Positions 22,276 to 32,740 are shown, numbered from the stretch's first letter. The stretch is DNA of 64,000 nt from Ceratothoa steindachneri (GCA_963969495.1 OZ018324.1:136244327-136308326), one strand, 5' to 3'. Numbers and translations are program-made. Notes: generated by a model not told the origin, from the sequence alone.

Positions 22276-22390
22276 TCTTCCCAAGTTAGTAAAAGATAGG
22301 AGGAGGGAAAAATCAATCAAACTACTTGTCACACTAATTGGGTATGGACTGCAATCCAATCCAGTCACGCTCCCAGTTTCGAAGTCTCAC

Positions 22391-22408
22391 GTCCCTATTC
22401 GGGCGCCA
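22391..22408 (-). promoter_or_regulatory. Primer-binding site, tRNA-Lys type
   Basis: TGGCGCCCGAATAGGGAC lies two bases inside the 5' LTR. It differs by one base from the lysine-tRNA(3)-type primer site known from retroviruses. The second Gypsy copy has the same 18 nt at 38318-38335. Confidence 0.85.
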
Positions 22409-22410
22409 AA

Positions 22411-22696
22411 TGTAGCGGGCCGAAAATAGATCTCTCTTTCCAGAATAACGCTTCGTTAAAGTTCAATTTAAACAAGGAAATATCTTTTAGAGTGATATCT
22501 TAAAATTAGCTTTTATCTTTCCAGAATAACGCCTGGAAAGAAAGAAAAACATGGTAATCATTTTATACATGAATTTAACAAAAATAAAACAAACCCATTC
22601 CCATTCACACACATTCTTACAGAGGGAGGGAGAGGGTACTGAGAAAAGGGGTGGGAGAATGGCCCTTTTACACACACTCACATTCGCCCCACCACA
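22411..22696 (-). repeat. 5' LTR of the Gypsy element
   Basis: 286 bp, no difference from the 3' LTR by eye. The TATAAAA box is at 22561-22567 (minus), and the 17-nt direct repeats are at 22435-22451 and 22516-22532. Transcription is expected leftward. Confidence 0.96.
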
Positions 22697-22700
22697 ACGC
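22697..22700. other. Target-site duplication (right), ACGC
   Basis: Right copy of the 4-bp duplication flanking the Gypsy element. Confidence 0.95.
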
Positions 22701-23546
22701 GGCGCAGAGCGAGTGGCATCTCCCCAGCATCAACCAACAGGCTCTCAATGGGGGAAGTGCGGAAGGCACCGGTCGCCAGGCGAAGGCCAGTGTGGTGGAT
22801 CGAATCCACCTTCCGCAATTATAGCTCGGCTGTGGATGCATAAAACTCGCATCCGTAGTCGAGCTTCGAACGAACAAAGGATCAATAAAAAAGTTGGGCA
22901 GTAGTCCTATCAGCGCCCCAAGCGCTGAACGTCACGGAACGAAGAATGTCCATGGCGCGGGTACAGGACACCCTAAGGCTGCGAATATGAGCCTCCCAGG
23001 TTAGGCGCCAGTCGAATACAAGACCAAGGAAACAGGGCGACTCAACAACATCCAGGCGCACCCCATTAAGAAATAAATCTGGGTCGGGGTGAAGCCGTGG
23101 ATGCGGCAGAAGTGCACCACCTTAGTCTTGGCCAAAAAAAAACGAAACCTGTGCGCTTCGGCATAGCGAGAGACACGGTTCAATGCCTGTTGGAGTCGAC
23201 GCTCCAGAGTTGGCATCTGGGCCGCGCCAAAAGAGATTGAAAGGTCGTCCACGTAGAGCGTAGCGAGAACATCTTCCGGCAGCACCGAGGTGATGCTGTT
23301 GATGCAAAGGGCAAAGAGTGTGACACTGAGGACACTTCCCTGCGGGACACCCTCTTCCTGCTCCTTTGGGCCGGAGAGGGCTCCCCCCACCCGTACGCGG
23401 AATCGACGATCTCGCAAAAATTCAGATATAAACATTGGGAGGCATCCCCTCGCCTCATCGTGTGGAGAGTCTCCATGATACCGTATCGCCATGCGGTATC
23501 ATAGGCCTTCTCCAGATCGAAAAACACTGTGGCGTAGTGCTGTCTA
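22701..23546 (-). mobile_element. I-like LINE copy 2, middle part (RT catalytic region)
   Basis: Continuation of the LINE interrupted by the Gypsy element (left) and the Tc1 element (right). Frames carry QHYATVFFDLEKAYDTAW (23550-23500) and, in another frame, GVPQGSVLSVTLFAL and the catalytic LYVDDLSISF (23260). A small deletion near 23455, where copy 1 has an extra base, shifts the frame, so this copy was dead or died independently of the insertions. Confidence 0.88.
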
Positions 23547-24971
23547 CAGTGGCCGCAAAAAAAAATGTTACACCAGGATTTTTTGGATAAACAAACACAA
23601 AAGTACATGTTAAATGGGCTTTATTTATCTTTTAAGCTTACAATACTTATACAAAATTAGTATTTGGTCATATGGCCCTTATTCTTGATAACCATCTCGA
23701 TCCTCTTGGGCATCGAAGTGGCGAGATTGACGAAATAATCTTTGTCCATTGAGATCCAGTGCTTCTTCAGGGCCTCCTTCAGGTCGGGTATGTTGCTGGG
23801 TCGTTCCTTCTGCAGGATGTTTTTCATCTGATTCCATGCATTTTCGATGGGATTCAGATCAGGGGAGTTACCCGGCCACTCCAGAACTTCAATCTTGTTG
23901 GTTTCGAGGAATTCCTTCACTGCCTTGGACTTGTGGGCTGGGGCTCCGTCGTGCATAAAAAAGTTGCAGTCATGGATCGCCCAAAAAGTCAGCATATGGT
24001 CTTGCAAAACCTCGATGTAGTTGGCAGACTTCATTGTCACATTCTTGGGGAGGAAATACAAGCCAGCTCTACCCATATTTCCACTGAAGGCACCCCACAC
24101 CATCACGCTATCAGGATGTTTGACAGTTTTGACGGTGTATTTTGGGTCATAGCGGGAGACATCACTGGGGCGGCGGACTAGCTTTGAAGTTCCTCTGACG
24201 AGCCGGAATGTACTCTCGTCACTAAACATCACCTTCTTCCAGTCAAGTGATGTCCAGGATCGGTATTTTTTACAGAACTGCAGCCTTTTCTTCCGCATCT
24301 TGCCAGTCAGCAGGGGTTTCTTGGCGGCCCGACGTTTTGGTAATTTTAGGTCTTTCTGTAGCCGATGCTGCACGGTTCTCACTGCAACGTCCTGGAGCAA
24401 TATTGGGTGCTTTTCTTTGAGTTCTAAGGCTGTTATTCCAGGGTTTTCTTTCACTTCTTTCTTTAGGATGAAATCTGTGCGCGATGATGTCCTCTTTGGT
24501 CTGCCAGAACCCTTTTTCCGTGGCGGTGTCGTGCCTGAGGGGTAAGTATCGACAGCTTTCTTCAGGCGGTAAACCGTCATTCTTGTGATTCCCAGTTCTG
24601 CCGCCACGCGTATCACAGATACTCCTTGTTCTAGCAGGGTCAAGGCCCGACTCTTCTTCTCCATAGAAAGTTGATTTTTAACCATTGTGAGTGGTGGAAC
24701 TGGAAATATAGGCTGGTAAAGTTGGGTGTCGAGTGAAAAATGACGTCACTGGGAGCAGCGTAGAACAAGCCTTTACTTGATGAACTCTGGGAGCTCACTG
24801 AGGTTTGAGATGGTGTGGCGGGAGGAGAGAGTGAGTGAGTGAGGGGAATACGTCATAGCTTAGCTCCGCCCAGTGCACAACTGGCTCATACCAGAACTCT
24901 CTTATTTTGCCGCGTCACGTGTAACATTTTTTTTTGCGTCGAGAATGTAACTTTTTTTTTTGCGGCGGCTG
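23547..24971 (-). mobile_element. Tc1-like DNA transposon, apparently intact
   Basis: 1425 bp flanked by TA (23545-23546 and 24972-24973). Left end CAGTGGCCGCAAAAAAAAA; the right end read inward is CAGCCGCCGCAAAAAAAAAA. The right end carries a second, inner copy of the A-tract/GTTACA motif (24921-24941). The uninterrupted site in copy 1 (TGCTGTCTACGAAGG near 1402) confirms insertion into the LINE. Confidence 0.95.
23657..24685 (-). CDS. Tc1-family transposase, full length (342 aa)
   Basis: Cut-and-paste transposase. The N-terminus has a helix-turn-helix (VSVIRVAAELGITRMTVYRL, 22-41), then an AT-hook-like GSGRPKR (59-65), then a second DNA-binding segment (VRTVQHRLQKDLKLP). The catalytic DDE domain has D156 (MFSDEST), D246 (FMHDGAPAH) and E281 (NPIENAW), giving DD34E. 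342 residues is the normal Tc1 length, and no stop or frameshift is present. All catalytic residues are retained, so it may still be active. It lies alone within its terminal repeats. Confidence 0.96.
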   Translation of the reverse strand: MVKNQLSMEKKSRALTLLEQGVSVIRVAAELGITRMTVYRLKKAVDTYPSGTTPPRKKGSGRPKRTSSRTDFILKKEVKENPGITALELKEKHPILLQDVAVRTVQHRLQKDLKLPKRRAAKKPLLTGKMRKKRLQFCKKYRSWTSLDWKKVMFSDESTFRLVRGTSKLVRRPSDVSRYDPKYTVKTVKHPDSVMVWGAFSGNMGRAGLYFLPKNVTMKSANYIEVLQDHMLTFWAIHDCNFFMHDGAPAHKSKAVKEFLETNKIEVLEWPGNSPDLNPIENAWNQMKNILQKERPSNIPDLKEALKKHWISMDKDYFVNLATSMPKRIEMVIKNKGHMTKY

Positions 24972-24973
24972 TA

Positions 24974-26772
24974 AGAAGGAAAGCCTCGCAGATGGCATTT
25001 TCCAGTCGGAGCAGAGCATCCGACGTGGAGTGGAACTTGCGGAAGCCGCACTGTGCGGAAGACAGATGGCCTCCGCTGTCCAGGAAAATGGCTAGTCTAA
25101 CATTTACCAATTTCTCCATCAACTTGCACACGCAAGAGATTAGAGAAATTAGGCGGAAACCGGTAGGAGTAGAGTGATCTCTCCCCGGCTTGCGAAAGGC
25201 GAGCACAGTAGCAATTCGCCAGGAGTCTGGGAGAAGACCTTCCACCCAGATCCTGTTGAACAAATCTATCAGAAAGGCCATGCCTCGCTCACCCAGGTGT
25301 CGAAGCATGGCGTACGGGACATCGTCCAGACCATGGGTGGTGTCCGCGCACGAAGCGAGAGCGGAACGCAACTCACTCACAGTAAACTTGTCGTTGAAGG
25401 GTTCTCCGCCTCTGGAGGTAAAGTCCAGCCGGCGGCCTTCCACGACATCACAACGTGCATTGAATGCTGGCGGAGCAGCATCATGTCTAGAGAATGCGGA
25501 AAAAGCGGTCGCTAAGGATTCCGTCACAGGCGCGGGGTCTGAGATTGCGGTCCCATTCTCCTGTAGACTGGGAGGGGGGTCCTGCGAGAACTTGCCTGAA
25601 ATCCTTTTGACTCGCCTCCACACCTCAGCTAAAGGGGTCTTCCCGTTAAGTGAAGACACGTATGCGCGCCAAGAAGAGCGGCGGGCGTGCTTTGAAATAT
25701 ACCGGAATCTAGCCCGACGAAATTCACTGACAGTGAAATCGTTCGCGCGGCGCTTATAGCGCATGTAGGCATAACGCTTCTGTTTGAGAGGCAGTCTCAC
25801 ACTCAGCCGACCACCATAGGAGGGTCCTAGGAATAGTAGTCAGGCCCACGTCGATGAGGTTGCCGGAGAAGAACTCAACGGCCTCATCTACTGACCTAAA
25901 CTCCTTGACTGAGATAGAGAATTCAGTCATTTCCTGAAATGCAGGCCACCACACCCACGCCAAGCACCACCGAGGTGGTCTCTCAGGCGGCAGTTGCCCT
26001 GAAAATGATATTTGAATGGGAAAGTGATCACTACCATGGAGGTCATCAACCACCCCCCAATCAAAATCAGGCTGTGCATCCGAAGAGCACAAAGATAGGT
26101 CAAGGCAAGAAAATGAAGCGGTTTGCGGACAGTGATGCGTAAACTCATCCACGTTTAGGACACCCATCTCAAGCTCTTCGATCAGCTCGGCAAGGACTTG
26201 TCCCCTGGGATTTATGGAGTAATCTCCCCAGAGAGGATACCTGCCGTTCAGATCTCCAAGCAAGAGATAGGGCCTCGGCAATCGTGCCACGACGCGGTGG
26301 AAGTCCCCCACATCGAAGTCAGCTGACGGTGGAATGTACGCTGAAATCAGAGTATACCTCCTATCCAGGTTCAGCTGCACAGCTACTGCCTGGAAGGGGG
26401 TATCTAAAGAGAAAGGAAGAACGGAGACATCATGCCGGGTGTAAACCGCGCATCCCCCAGCCTGGCCATCCTGCGGTGGTGGGGTCATAAGCCCCTTATA
26501 CCCCGGGAGGGTGGGCAGGGGGCACGCGCCAAGCATGGTCCCCTGCAAAAAGATAGCTAACGGGGAATGGGACGAGACGAGCCTCCACAGCTCCTCCCAG
26601 TTGGTCCGGAGTCCACGGCAATTCCATTGAAGGAATATGTCCTCTAGGCCTAGCTCGGAGGAGATGCGGGGGCCCTCCTCGAACTGAAGACCCTCACAGG
26701 AATGGCCGTACGCTTCCCTGGGGCAGAACCCCGGGCACTGTTGGCCGGACAAAGCGCTGTCACCTTCGAGGA
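24974..26772 (-). mobile_element. I-like LINE copy 2, 5' part (endonuclease and start of RT)
   Basis: Minus strand, 5' truncated. The frame 26752-25754 encodes an apurinic-type endonuclease: FLQWNCRGLRTNWEEL, LLLGDLNGRYPLWGDY and HGSDHFPIQISF. The box normally reading QET is QGT here (LQGTML), so the catalytic Glu is lost; the related copy at 52395 keeps it. Frame 25800-24975 covers the start of RT (SVCKLMEKLVNVRLA type sequence) up to the Tc1 insertion. Homology with the copy at 52140-52160 ends at about 26772. Confidence 0.88.
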
Positions 26773-26778
26773 CTTATT

Positions 26779-26806
26779 GAGGTGGAGTTCAAAAGAACTC
26801 CACCTC
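26779..26806. repeat. Perfect 12-bp palindrome with 4-nt loop at the LINE junction
   Basis: GAGGTGGAGTTC, AAAA, GAACTCCACCTC. The right arm belongs to the adjoining tandem unit, where it recurs at 27550 and 33000 without the left arm; so the left arm was created at the LINE 5' junction. Confidence 0.85.
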
Positions 26807-28063
26807 GCAAACGTAGCTTTATGATTTTGAATGAATTAAGTATTAAAGGAAATAATTATATGAAGTTTATAAGTGTAAACAAAAAGGGGGGATAAAATTA
26901 GGGACTCTTAAAAAGTAAACAAACTGGAGCTATTTCATAATTTAATTTTTTAAACCCCTTTAATTAAGCTATCAACAAAAGTATAAATAAAAAGGGGGAG
27001 AAAATTAGATCGCACTGAAAAGTAAACAAACTGGGTATTTCACCTTTCAATCTAAAATATAATTAAAAATTCCATGAGTATTTTATCTAACACTCAATGT
27101 TAACTACCTTCCCGAACTTAAATGTATCGTTAGCATACAACTTGAATATTACTCTATGATTATTCAGTATAGTTGACAGTTCGATTGTGTATATACAGAA
27201 TAAAATAGGACCTAGGACACTGCAATGTGGAACACCGCATTCTAGTCTCCTTGTGGCAGAAAAAAATTCTTTTATTTGAATACAGTATGCTATCTTGAAT
27301 AAAGGTAGATCTTTAAATACCTCATTTTTTTAAAAAAATCCTATCTAGCAACTCATTTTGGAAGCAAACTTTGAATTAAAGATAGACTGAGGGTCCAAAA
27401 GAATCGCAAAAGATTTTATTTTCATAAAATGCAAAAAAGGAAATTGGTTTTTTTTTGCTCAATTTCTGCAGTGGTCCCTTTAATGATTTTGAACTGAACA
27501 GATTAAGTATTAAAGGAAATAACTATAGGAAATATAATCATAAATTCAAAAGAACTCCACCTCGTAAACGTAGCTTAATGATTTTGAATGAATTAAGTAT
27601 TAAAGGAAATAATTATATGAAGTTTATAAGTGTAAACAAAAAGGGGGGATAAAATTAGGGGCTCTTGAAAAGTAAACAAACTGGAGCTATTTCATAATTT
27701 AATTTTTTAAACCCCTTTAATTAAGCTATCAACAAAAGTATAAATAAAAAGGGGGAGAAAATTAGATCGCACTGAAAAGTAAACAAACTGGGTATTTCAC
27801 CTTTCAATCTAAAATATAATTAAAAATTCCATGAGTATTTTATCTAACACTCAATGTTAACTACCTTCCCGAACTTAAATGTATCGTTAGCATACAACTT
27901 GAATATTACTCTATGATTATTCAGTATAGTTGACAGTTCGATTGTGTATATACAGAATAAAATAGGACCTAGGACACTGCAATGTGGAACACCGCATTCT
28001 AGTCTCCTTGTGGCAGAAAAAATTCTTTTATTTGAATACAGTATGCTATCTTGAATAAAGGTA
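26788..28063. repeat. ~757-bp tandem repeat, units A (partial) and B
   Basis: TTCAAAAGAACTCCACCTCG recurs at 26788, 27545 and (after the CR1) 32995. The unit starts about CTTTAAATACCTCATTTTTT and ends TTGAATAAAGGTA. Each full unit carries, on the minus strand, a reverse-transcriptase scrap (GVPHCSVLGPILFCIY, FKLYANDTFKFG), so the array was built from a fragment of an older LINE. No complete gene. Confidence 0.85.
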
Positions 28064-28366
28064 ACATAACATAACATAACATAATTTAACGGATGACAAA
28101 AGCCACAAGGGCCTATCAAAGGTCATCCGTATCCATCAAATCCCACCCATATAATGCATCCATAGGATTTTGTCAGGTCATGCAGCTACAATATACAATT
28201 TAACAATCCATAGGAATGTCCAACCATGCATCTACAATATATAATTTAAAGCCTCCATAGGAGTCTGTCAAAAACAAAATCAAAATCCCCCAAAATATAC
28301 AATAAAAAGAAACTGCATCCACAGGAATGAGTCAAGAAACATATCCACATACTAAGAAGTAAGAAA

Positions 28367-31300
28367 TTAACCCTCCATCCCCATATAATCATCCAATCTG
28401 CGCTTGAAAACATTCAAGTTTGGGCTGTCTACAGTCTCAGGTGGCAAACTATTCCAATAATCCACCACTCTGTTAGTGAAAAAATATTTTCTAACATCCA
28501 GTCTGCACCTCTGTTTTTTAATCTTTAAGTGGTGGCCTCTAGTTCTATTACTACCTTCTAACTCAAATAACTTGCTGAAATCTAATTTATCCATCCCAGA
28601 AAAGATTTTAAAAAGCTCAATCATATCTCCCCTCACACACCTTCTTTCAAATGAAAACATATTTAATACCCTCAGTCTATCTTCATATTCAAGGTGCTTC
28701 AGGGATGGTATTATTTTTGTTGCCCTCCTTTGTACTGACTCTAATAAGTTTATATATATCATGTCTAAAATGTGGTGACCATGCCTGTATACAGTACTCT
28801 AAATGTGGCCTGACATAAGAGTTGTATAGTTTAAGGATGACCTCCTTACTCTTGTAGCTAACATTTCTTTTAATGTAACCTAGCACCCTATTTGCTCTAT
28901 TTTTTGCCTCAATACACTGCTTTGAAAATTTCAGTGACCTATCTACTACCACTCCTAAGTCTTTCTCATCTTCAACTGAATTAAGCCAATATCCATCCAT
29001 CTCATAGCTAAATTCCCTATTATCTCTCCCCATGTTAATAACTTTGCATTTATTAAGGTTAAAAGTCATCTGCCACTTCTGAGCCCAAGCTAACAGCTTA
29101 TCTAAGTCACCCTGCACTTTAAAGCTACCCTCAACCTCTTTGACTACAGCTGCCAATTTAGTGTCATCAGCAAAAATTGACACTTTACTATTTACACCTT
29201 GCCCAAGATCATTTACATAGATTATAAATAATAAAGGGCCTAAAACTGATCCCTGAGGTACGCCACTAATAACATTCCTCCACTCTGACCTCACTCCATT
29301 CAGTACAACTCTCTGTTTCCTATTTTTCAGCCATTCAGTTATCCAATTTAAAACGTTCCCACATATCCCATGCAGCTTTAATTTATGAACTAGTCTTCTA
29401 TGTGGAACCTTATCAAAAGCTTTGCTGAAATCTAAGTAGATCACATCAACTTTCTCACCCCTATCTAATTCTTTAGTTACATAATCCATAAAATCCAGTA
29501 AATTAGTTAAACACGATCTATCTTTTCTAAAACCATGCTGAGCATCATTAATTAACCTGCTACTCTCTAGATGATCAGAAATTCCCTTCTTAACCATCTT
29601 CTCAAGAATTTTACAGACTATAGAAGTTAAGCTTACTGGTCTAAAGTTATTTGGGTCCTCTTTGCTTCCCTTTTTAAAAATTGGCACTACATTTGCCAAT
29701 TTCCAATCATTTGGTATTTCTCCAGACTCTAGTGATCTAATAAATATCTTCTCGAGAGCTACTGCAATACTTTCTACACCTTCTTTGAGAATCCTAGAAT
29801 GAATGTTGTCAGGGCCAGATGCCTTACTAGTATTTAACTGAATTATAAGCCCTTTAATTTCTTCTCTGTCTATATTAATAGAATTTATCACTACTTCCCT
29901 TGACCTAGAATTATCATCAATTAATCTAACTGGTTTCTCTTCTGTGAATACTGAAGCAAAATGATCATTAAGGACCTCTACTATTTCCTCATCAGATTCT
30001 TTCAAAACCCCTTCATATTTAATAGGCCCTATTTTATCACTGTTAGATTGATTATTGATTCTATAATAGCTAAAGAATTTTTTAGGATCTTTATTATTAT
30101 TTTTAGCTAAATTAATTTCTGCTGTCCTTTTGGTCTTCTTAATAATCTTATTTAGTTCATTTCTGGTTGACCTATAATGGTTTAAATTATCTAAACTACT
30201 CTCACTTTGTAATCTCTGGTATGCCCTTTTTTTCTCTGAAACTTTATTAGCTATTTCTTGGTTCCACCATAATGGTTTCCTACATTTCTTCCTAATAGAC
30301 TTCATCGGAATACACTGTTCCTGAACCATGTTTAATATAGTCTTAAAAATATCCCACATCTCATAAGTATTCTTTCCATGGAATTCTATATCCCACCTAA
30401 TCTGATTTAGCATGCTGCGTAATTTATCGTAATCTCCCCTATAAAAATTTGGAATTTTCGTGGAGTTTGTCGTTGTTCTACCCTTAACTATTTGCAAATT
30501 AAACCGAACCATCTGATGATCACTGTTTCCCAATGATTCCCCTACACTCAATCCTTGAACTAAGTGATCATCATTTGAAAGAATTAGATCTAATATATTG
30601 GCACCCCTTGTTGGCTTATTAACAAATTGGATCAAAAAGTTATCCTCAAAACACTCCATAAACTTACAACTTGCTCTATCTCTTCCTATCATATTTTCCC
30701 AGTCTACAGAAGTTAAATTAAAGTCACCAGGCCCTTGTGGCTTTTGTCATCCGTGTAATTATGTTATATGTTATATGTTATATGTTAACTGTATCTTCTT
30801 TGCATCCTTTACTTATTTCCCTAATCATTAACTCATCGATACAATCAGTCTGTCCTGGTGGTCTATAAAAAGCTCCCAAGTGTATTTTCCTATTTTTACC
30901 AACCTTAATATCTATCCATAATGATTCACCTTCTCCTTGCTTTATAGAGTTATTTAGATTTGAAGAAATGCTATTTCTGATATAAATAATCAACCCACCA
31001 CCAGTCCTATCTCTCCTTTGACTAATGTACATAGTATAACCCTCTAGTTCAAATTCACTGACATTATCATTAAATATATTTTCATTAACCCATGATTCAA
31101 CTATACATATTATATCTATATCTTCATGAATGATATAACTAAATAATTCATCCCTCTTATTTCTAAGACTACGAGCATTTGTGTAAAGACAACTCAGCCC
31201 ACCTATCCCTGAAGCACCTGAGGGCCTATCTCCTCTGCATCTCCTTTCTCTCTTTCCCCGACCCTGTACTCTTGTATTTCCCTGACCACTATCACTACTC

Positions 31301-31419
31301 AAGTAGTTTAACCCTAAAGCACTTCCATTAGCCTGCCTACCTTCTACAAATCTGTGTTTGCTTCCTTTCCCTGCCTCACTTTGAGCCATTAAATTTCCCT
31401 GACCACTATCAAAACCTAG
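28367..31419 (-). pseudogene. CR1 ORF2: endonuclease plus reverse transcriptase, two lesions
   Basis: The first Met is at 31389, but the frame is open back to 31419, the -1 slip point after ORF1. Endonuclease: LSCLYTNARSLRNKRDEL (near 31200), CIVESWVNE, LGAFYRPPGQ; a foreign 57-bp tail interrupts it at 30731-30787, and GDFNLTSVDWENM resumes at about 30725. The second frame (Met 30692, to 28689) has SLGNSDHQMVRF, RT boxes NFRPVSLTSIVCKILE, VIYLDFSKAFDKVPH, GVPQGSVLGPLLF and IFADDTKLA, then the frame shifts near a TA run at 28760 and the last 130 residues (SVQRRATKIIPSL to DDYMGMEG) are in 28762-28367. About 1000 residues in all, normal for CR1. Confidence 0.88.
30731..30787 (+). mobile_element. 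Tiny antisense CR1 3' tail inside ORF2
   Basis: GCCCTTGTGGCTTTTGTCAT followed by (ATGTTAT)n matches the complement of this element's own 3' tail at 28064-28120. It is a heavily 5'-truncated CR1 insertion in the opposite orientation that ends the endonuclease frame. Confidence 0.75.
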
Positions 31420-31425
31420 TTTCCC
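31416..31425 (-). promoter_or_regulatory. Candidate -1 frameshift heptamer at CR1 ORF1 stop
   Basis: GCG GGA AAC TAG in the ORF1 frame. GGGAAAC occupies 31425-31419, and the -1 frame is open into ORF2. I see no strong stem downstream, so this is weaker than the Gypsy site. Confidence 0.5.
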
Positions 31426-32516
31426 GCCTCTAAAGACCTAATAACACTATCTAATTCCCGCCACAAAACCTCAACCCCATCTCGGCTCAGATGGAGTCCA
31501 TCCATCGCATACAAACCCTTATTCCCATAAAACCCACTCCAAACATCTACAAATACCAATCCTGACTCCTCGCACAAACCTTTCACATATTCATTCAACC
31601 CCATTGCACGAGACAACCATTCCATCCCCACATCCATTCTGGGAAGCACACCTGAAACAACGCCTTTTACTCTACTTTCACACATCCTTTCAATCAGCCT
31701 TTTATACCGCTGTCGTAACTCACAAGTACCCACCTTCTTTACATCGTTTACTCCGACATGTGTAATCACAACTGCTTCCCTCTCACACCCAGACACCAAC
31801 CTATCATACCTCTCACACACATCATTTACACCAGCACCCGGCAGACAAACTCTCACTCCCTTCCATTTACTTTCATTCAACTTCCTATCTAAATACCTAA
31901 TCTGAGAGTCACCCATCACAATCACCTCAGTCATTCTCCTATTCTCTCTAGGCCTAGTATTACCCTCCCTCCTGCTCTCACTCACTCGACCTCCTATTCT
32001 ACTTTCAGGCACGGCCACACCAGACAAATCTCTTTCAAATTCTTCCTCTCTCAGGGCATCAAATCTGTTAGTTAGCCTAACAGGTTCCATGTCCCTCTCA
32101 TTCACACACCTAACCTGTCCTAACTTATCTATTCTGTTCACTTTCACCCACCACTCATCATCACTTACTTCACTTACTGCTTTCTCTCCAGTCCCTGTTC
32201 TAGGCCTAACTTCCTCCCTCCTGGTCCCAATCTGACTCTTCAAACGTACACTTGCATCTCTTCTCACTTCAGACACTAAATCGTTCAGTCTCAAGCATTC
32301 CGCACGTAATCGACTCACCTCCTCAGTCAAAGCACATACACGGCACTCAGACACATTCACTCTCCTCTCTACACCACAGACATCGCACACTACATACACA
32401 CTACTTTCAAAAGGCATACTCTCTACATCCAAACAGTCAGCCATACTTAAACAAGAACAATAATAGAAACAAAAACTTACAAACAACAAGAATTTGACCC
32501 CAATTTGTGCGCGCAA
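31416..32516 (-). CDS. CR1 ORF1 with zinc motif, coiled coil and SGNH esterase
   Basis: 366-residue open frame, apparently intact. Near the N-terminus a Cys cluster (CDVCGVERRVNVSECRVC) resembles a small zinc or PHD-type motif; a second Met at 32441 (MADCLDVESM) may be the true start. A leucine heptad stretch follows. The C-terminal half is an SGNH hydrolase: VIVMGDSQIRYLD (Ser block), GAGVND, VVITHVGVNDV (Asn block) and DGLHLSRDGVEVLWREL (Asp-His block). Esterase domains in CR1 ORF1 proteins are established knowledge. The frame ends with GGGAAAC followed by TAG, 26 bp before the ORF2 Met, which suggests frameshift coupling. Confidence 0.88.
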   Translation of the reverse strand: MRAQIGVKFLLFVSFCFYYCSCLSMADCLDVESMPFESSVYVVCDVCGVERRVNVSECRVCALTEEVSRLRAECLRLNDLVSEVRRDASVRLKSQIGTRREEVRPRTGTGEKAVSEVSDDEWWVKVNRIDKLGQVRCVNERDMEPVRLTNRFDALREEEFERDLSGVAVPESRIGGRVSESRREGNTRPRENRRMTEVIVMGDSQIRYLDRKLNESKWKGVRVCLPGAGVNDVCERYDRLVSGCEREAVVITHVGVNDVKKVGTCELRQRYKRLIERMCESRVKGVVSGVLPRMDVGMEWLSRAMGLNEYVKGLCEESGLVFVDVWSGFYGNKGLYAMDGLHLSRDGVEVLWRELDSVIRSLEAGN

Positions 32517-32740
32517 GTTTAAAAACTGCTAATCAAGATGGCCCCGAAGTAAACAAAAGTCACTTTCTCACCAAAACAAAATAACCACAATTTATACAAA
32601 ATAACCACAATTTAACTTTGTTATATTAACCAAATATATGATCTTATAACTTAATATTTATGTTTATGTCACACACCAAAGTATATCAAATAATCAAAAT
32701 ATTCTGAGAGCTCTACGAAACACGTGCTACCTGTTCGAAG

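Larger units (their letters stand above)
14895..22696 (-). mobile_element. Intact Ty3/Gypsy LTR retrotransposon (7.8 kb)
   Basis: The element runs on the minus strand: 5' LTR 22411-22696, primer site, Gag, Pol, polypurine tract, 3' LTR 14895-15180. LTRs start TG and end CA, are 286 bp and look identical base for base. Both ORFs are open, so insertion is very recent and the element may be active. The RT-RNase H-integrase order places it in Ty3/Gypsy. No env-like third ORF is present; the only gap after Pol is about 50 bp. It sits inside the I-like LINE between its RT and RNase H coding regions. Confidence 0.96.
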
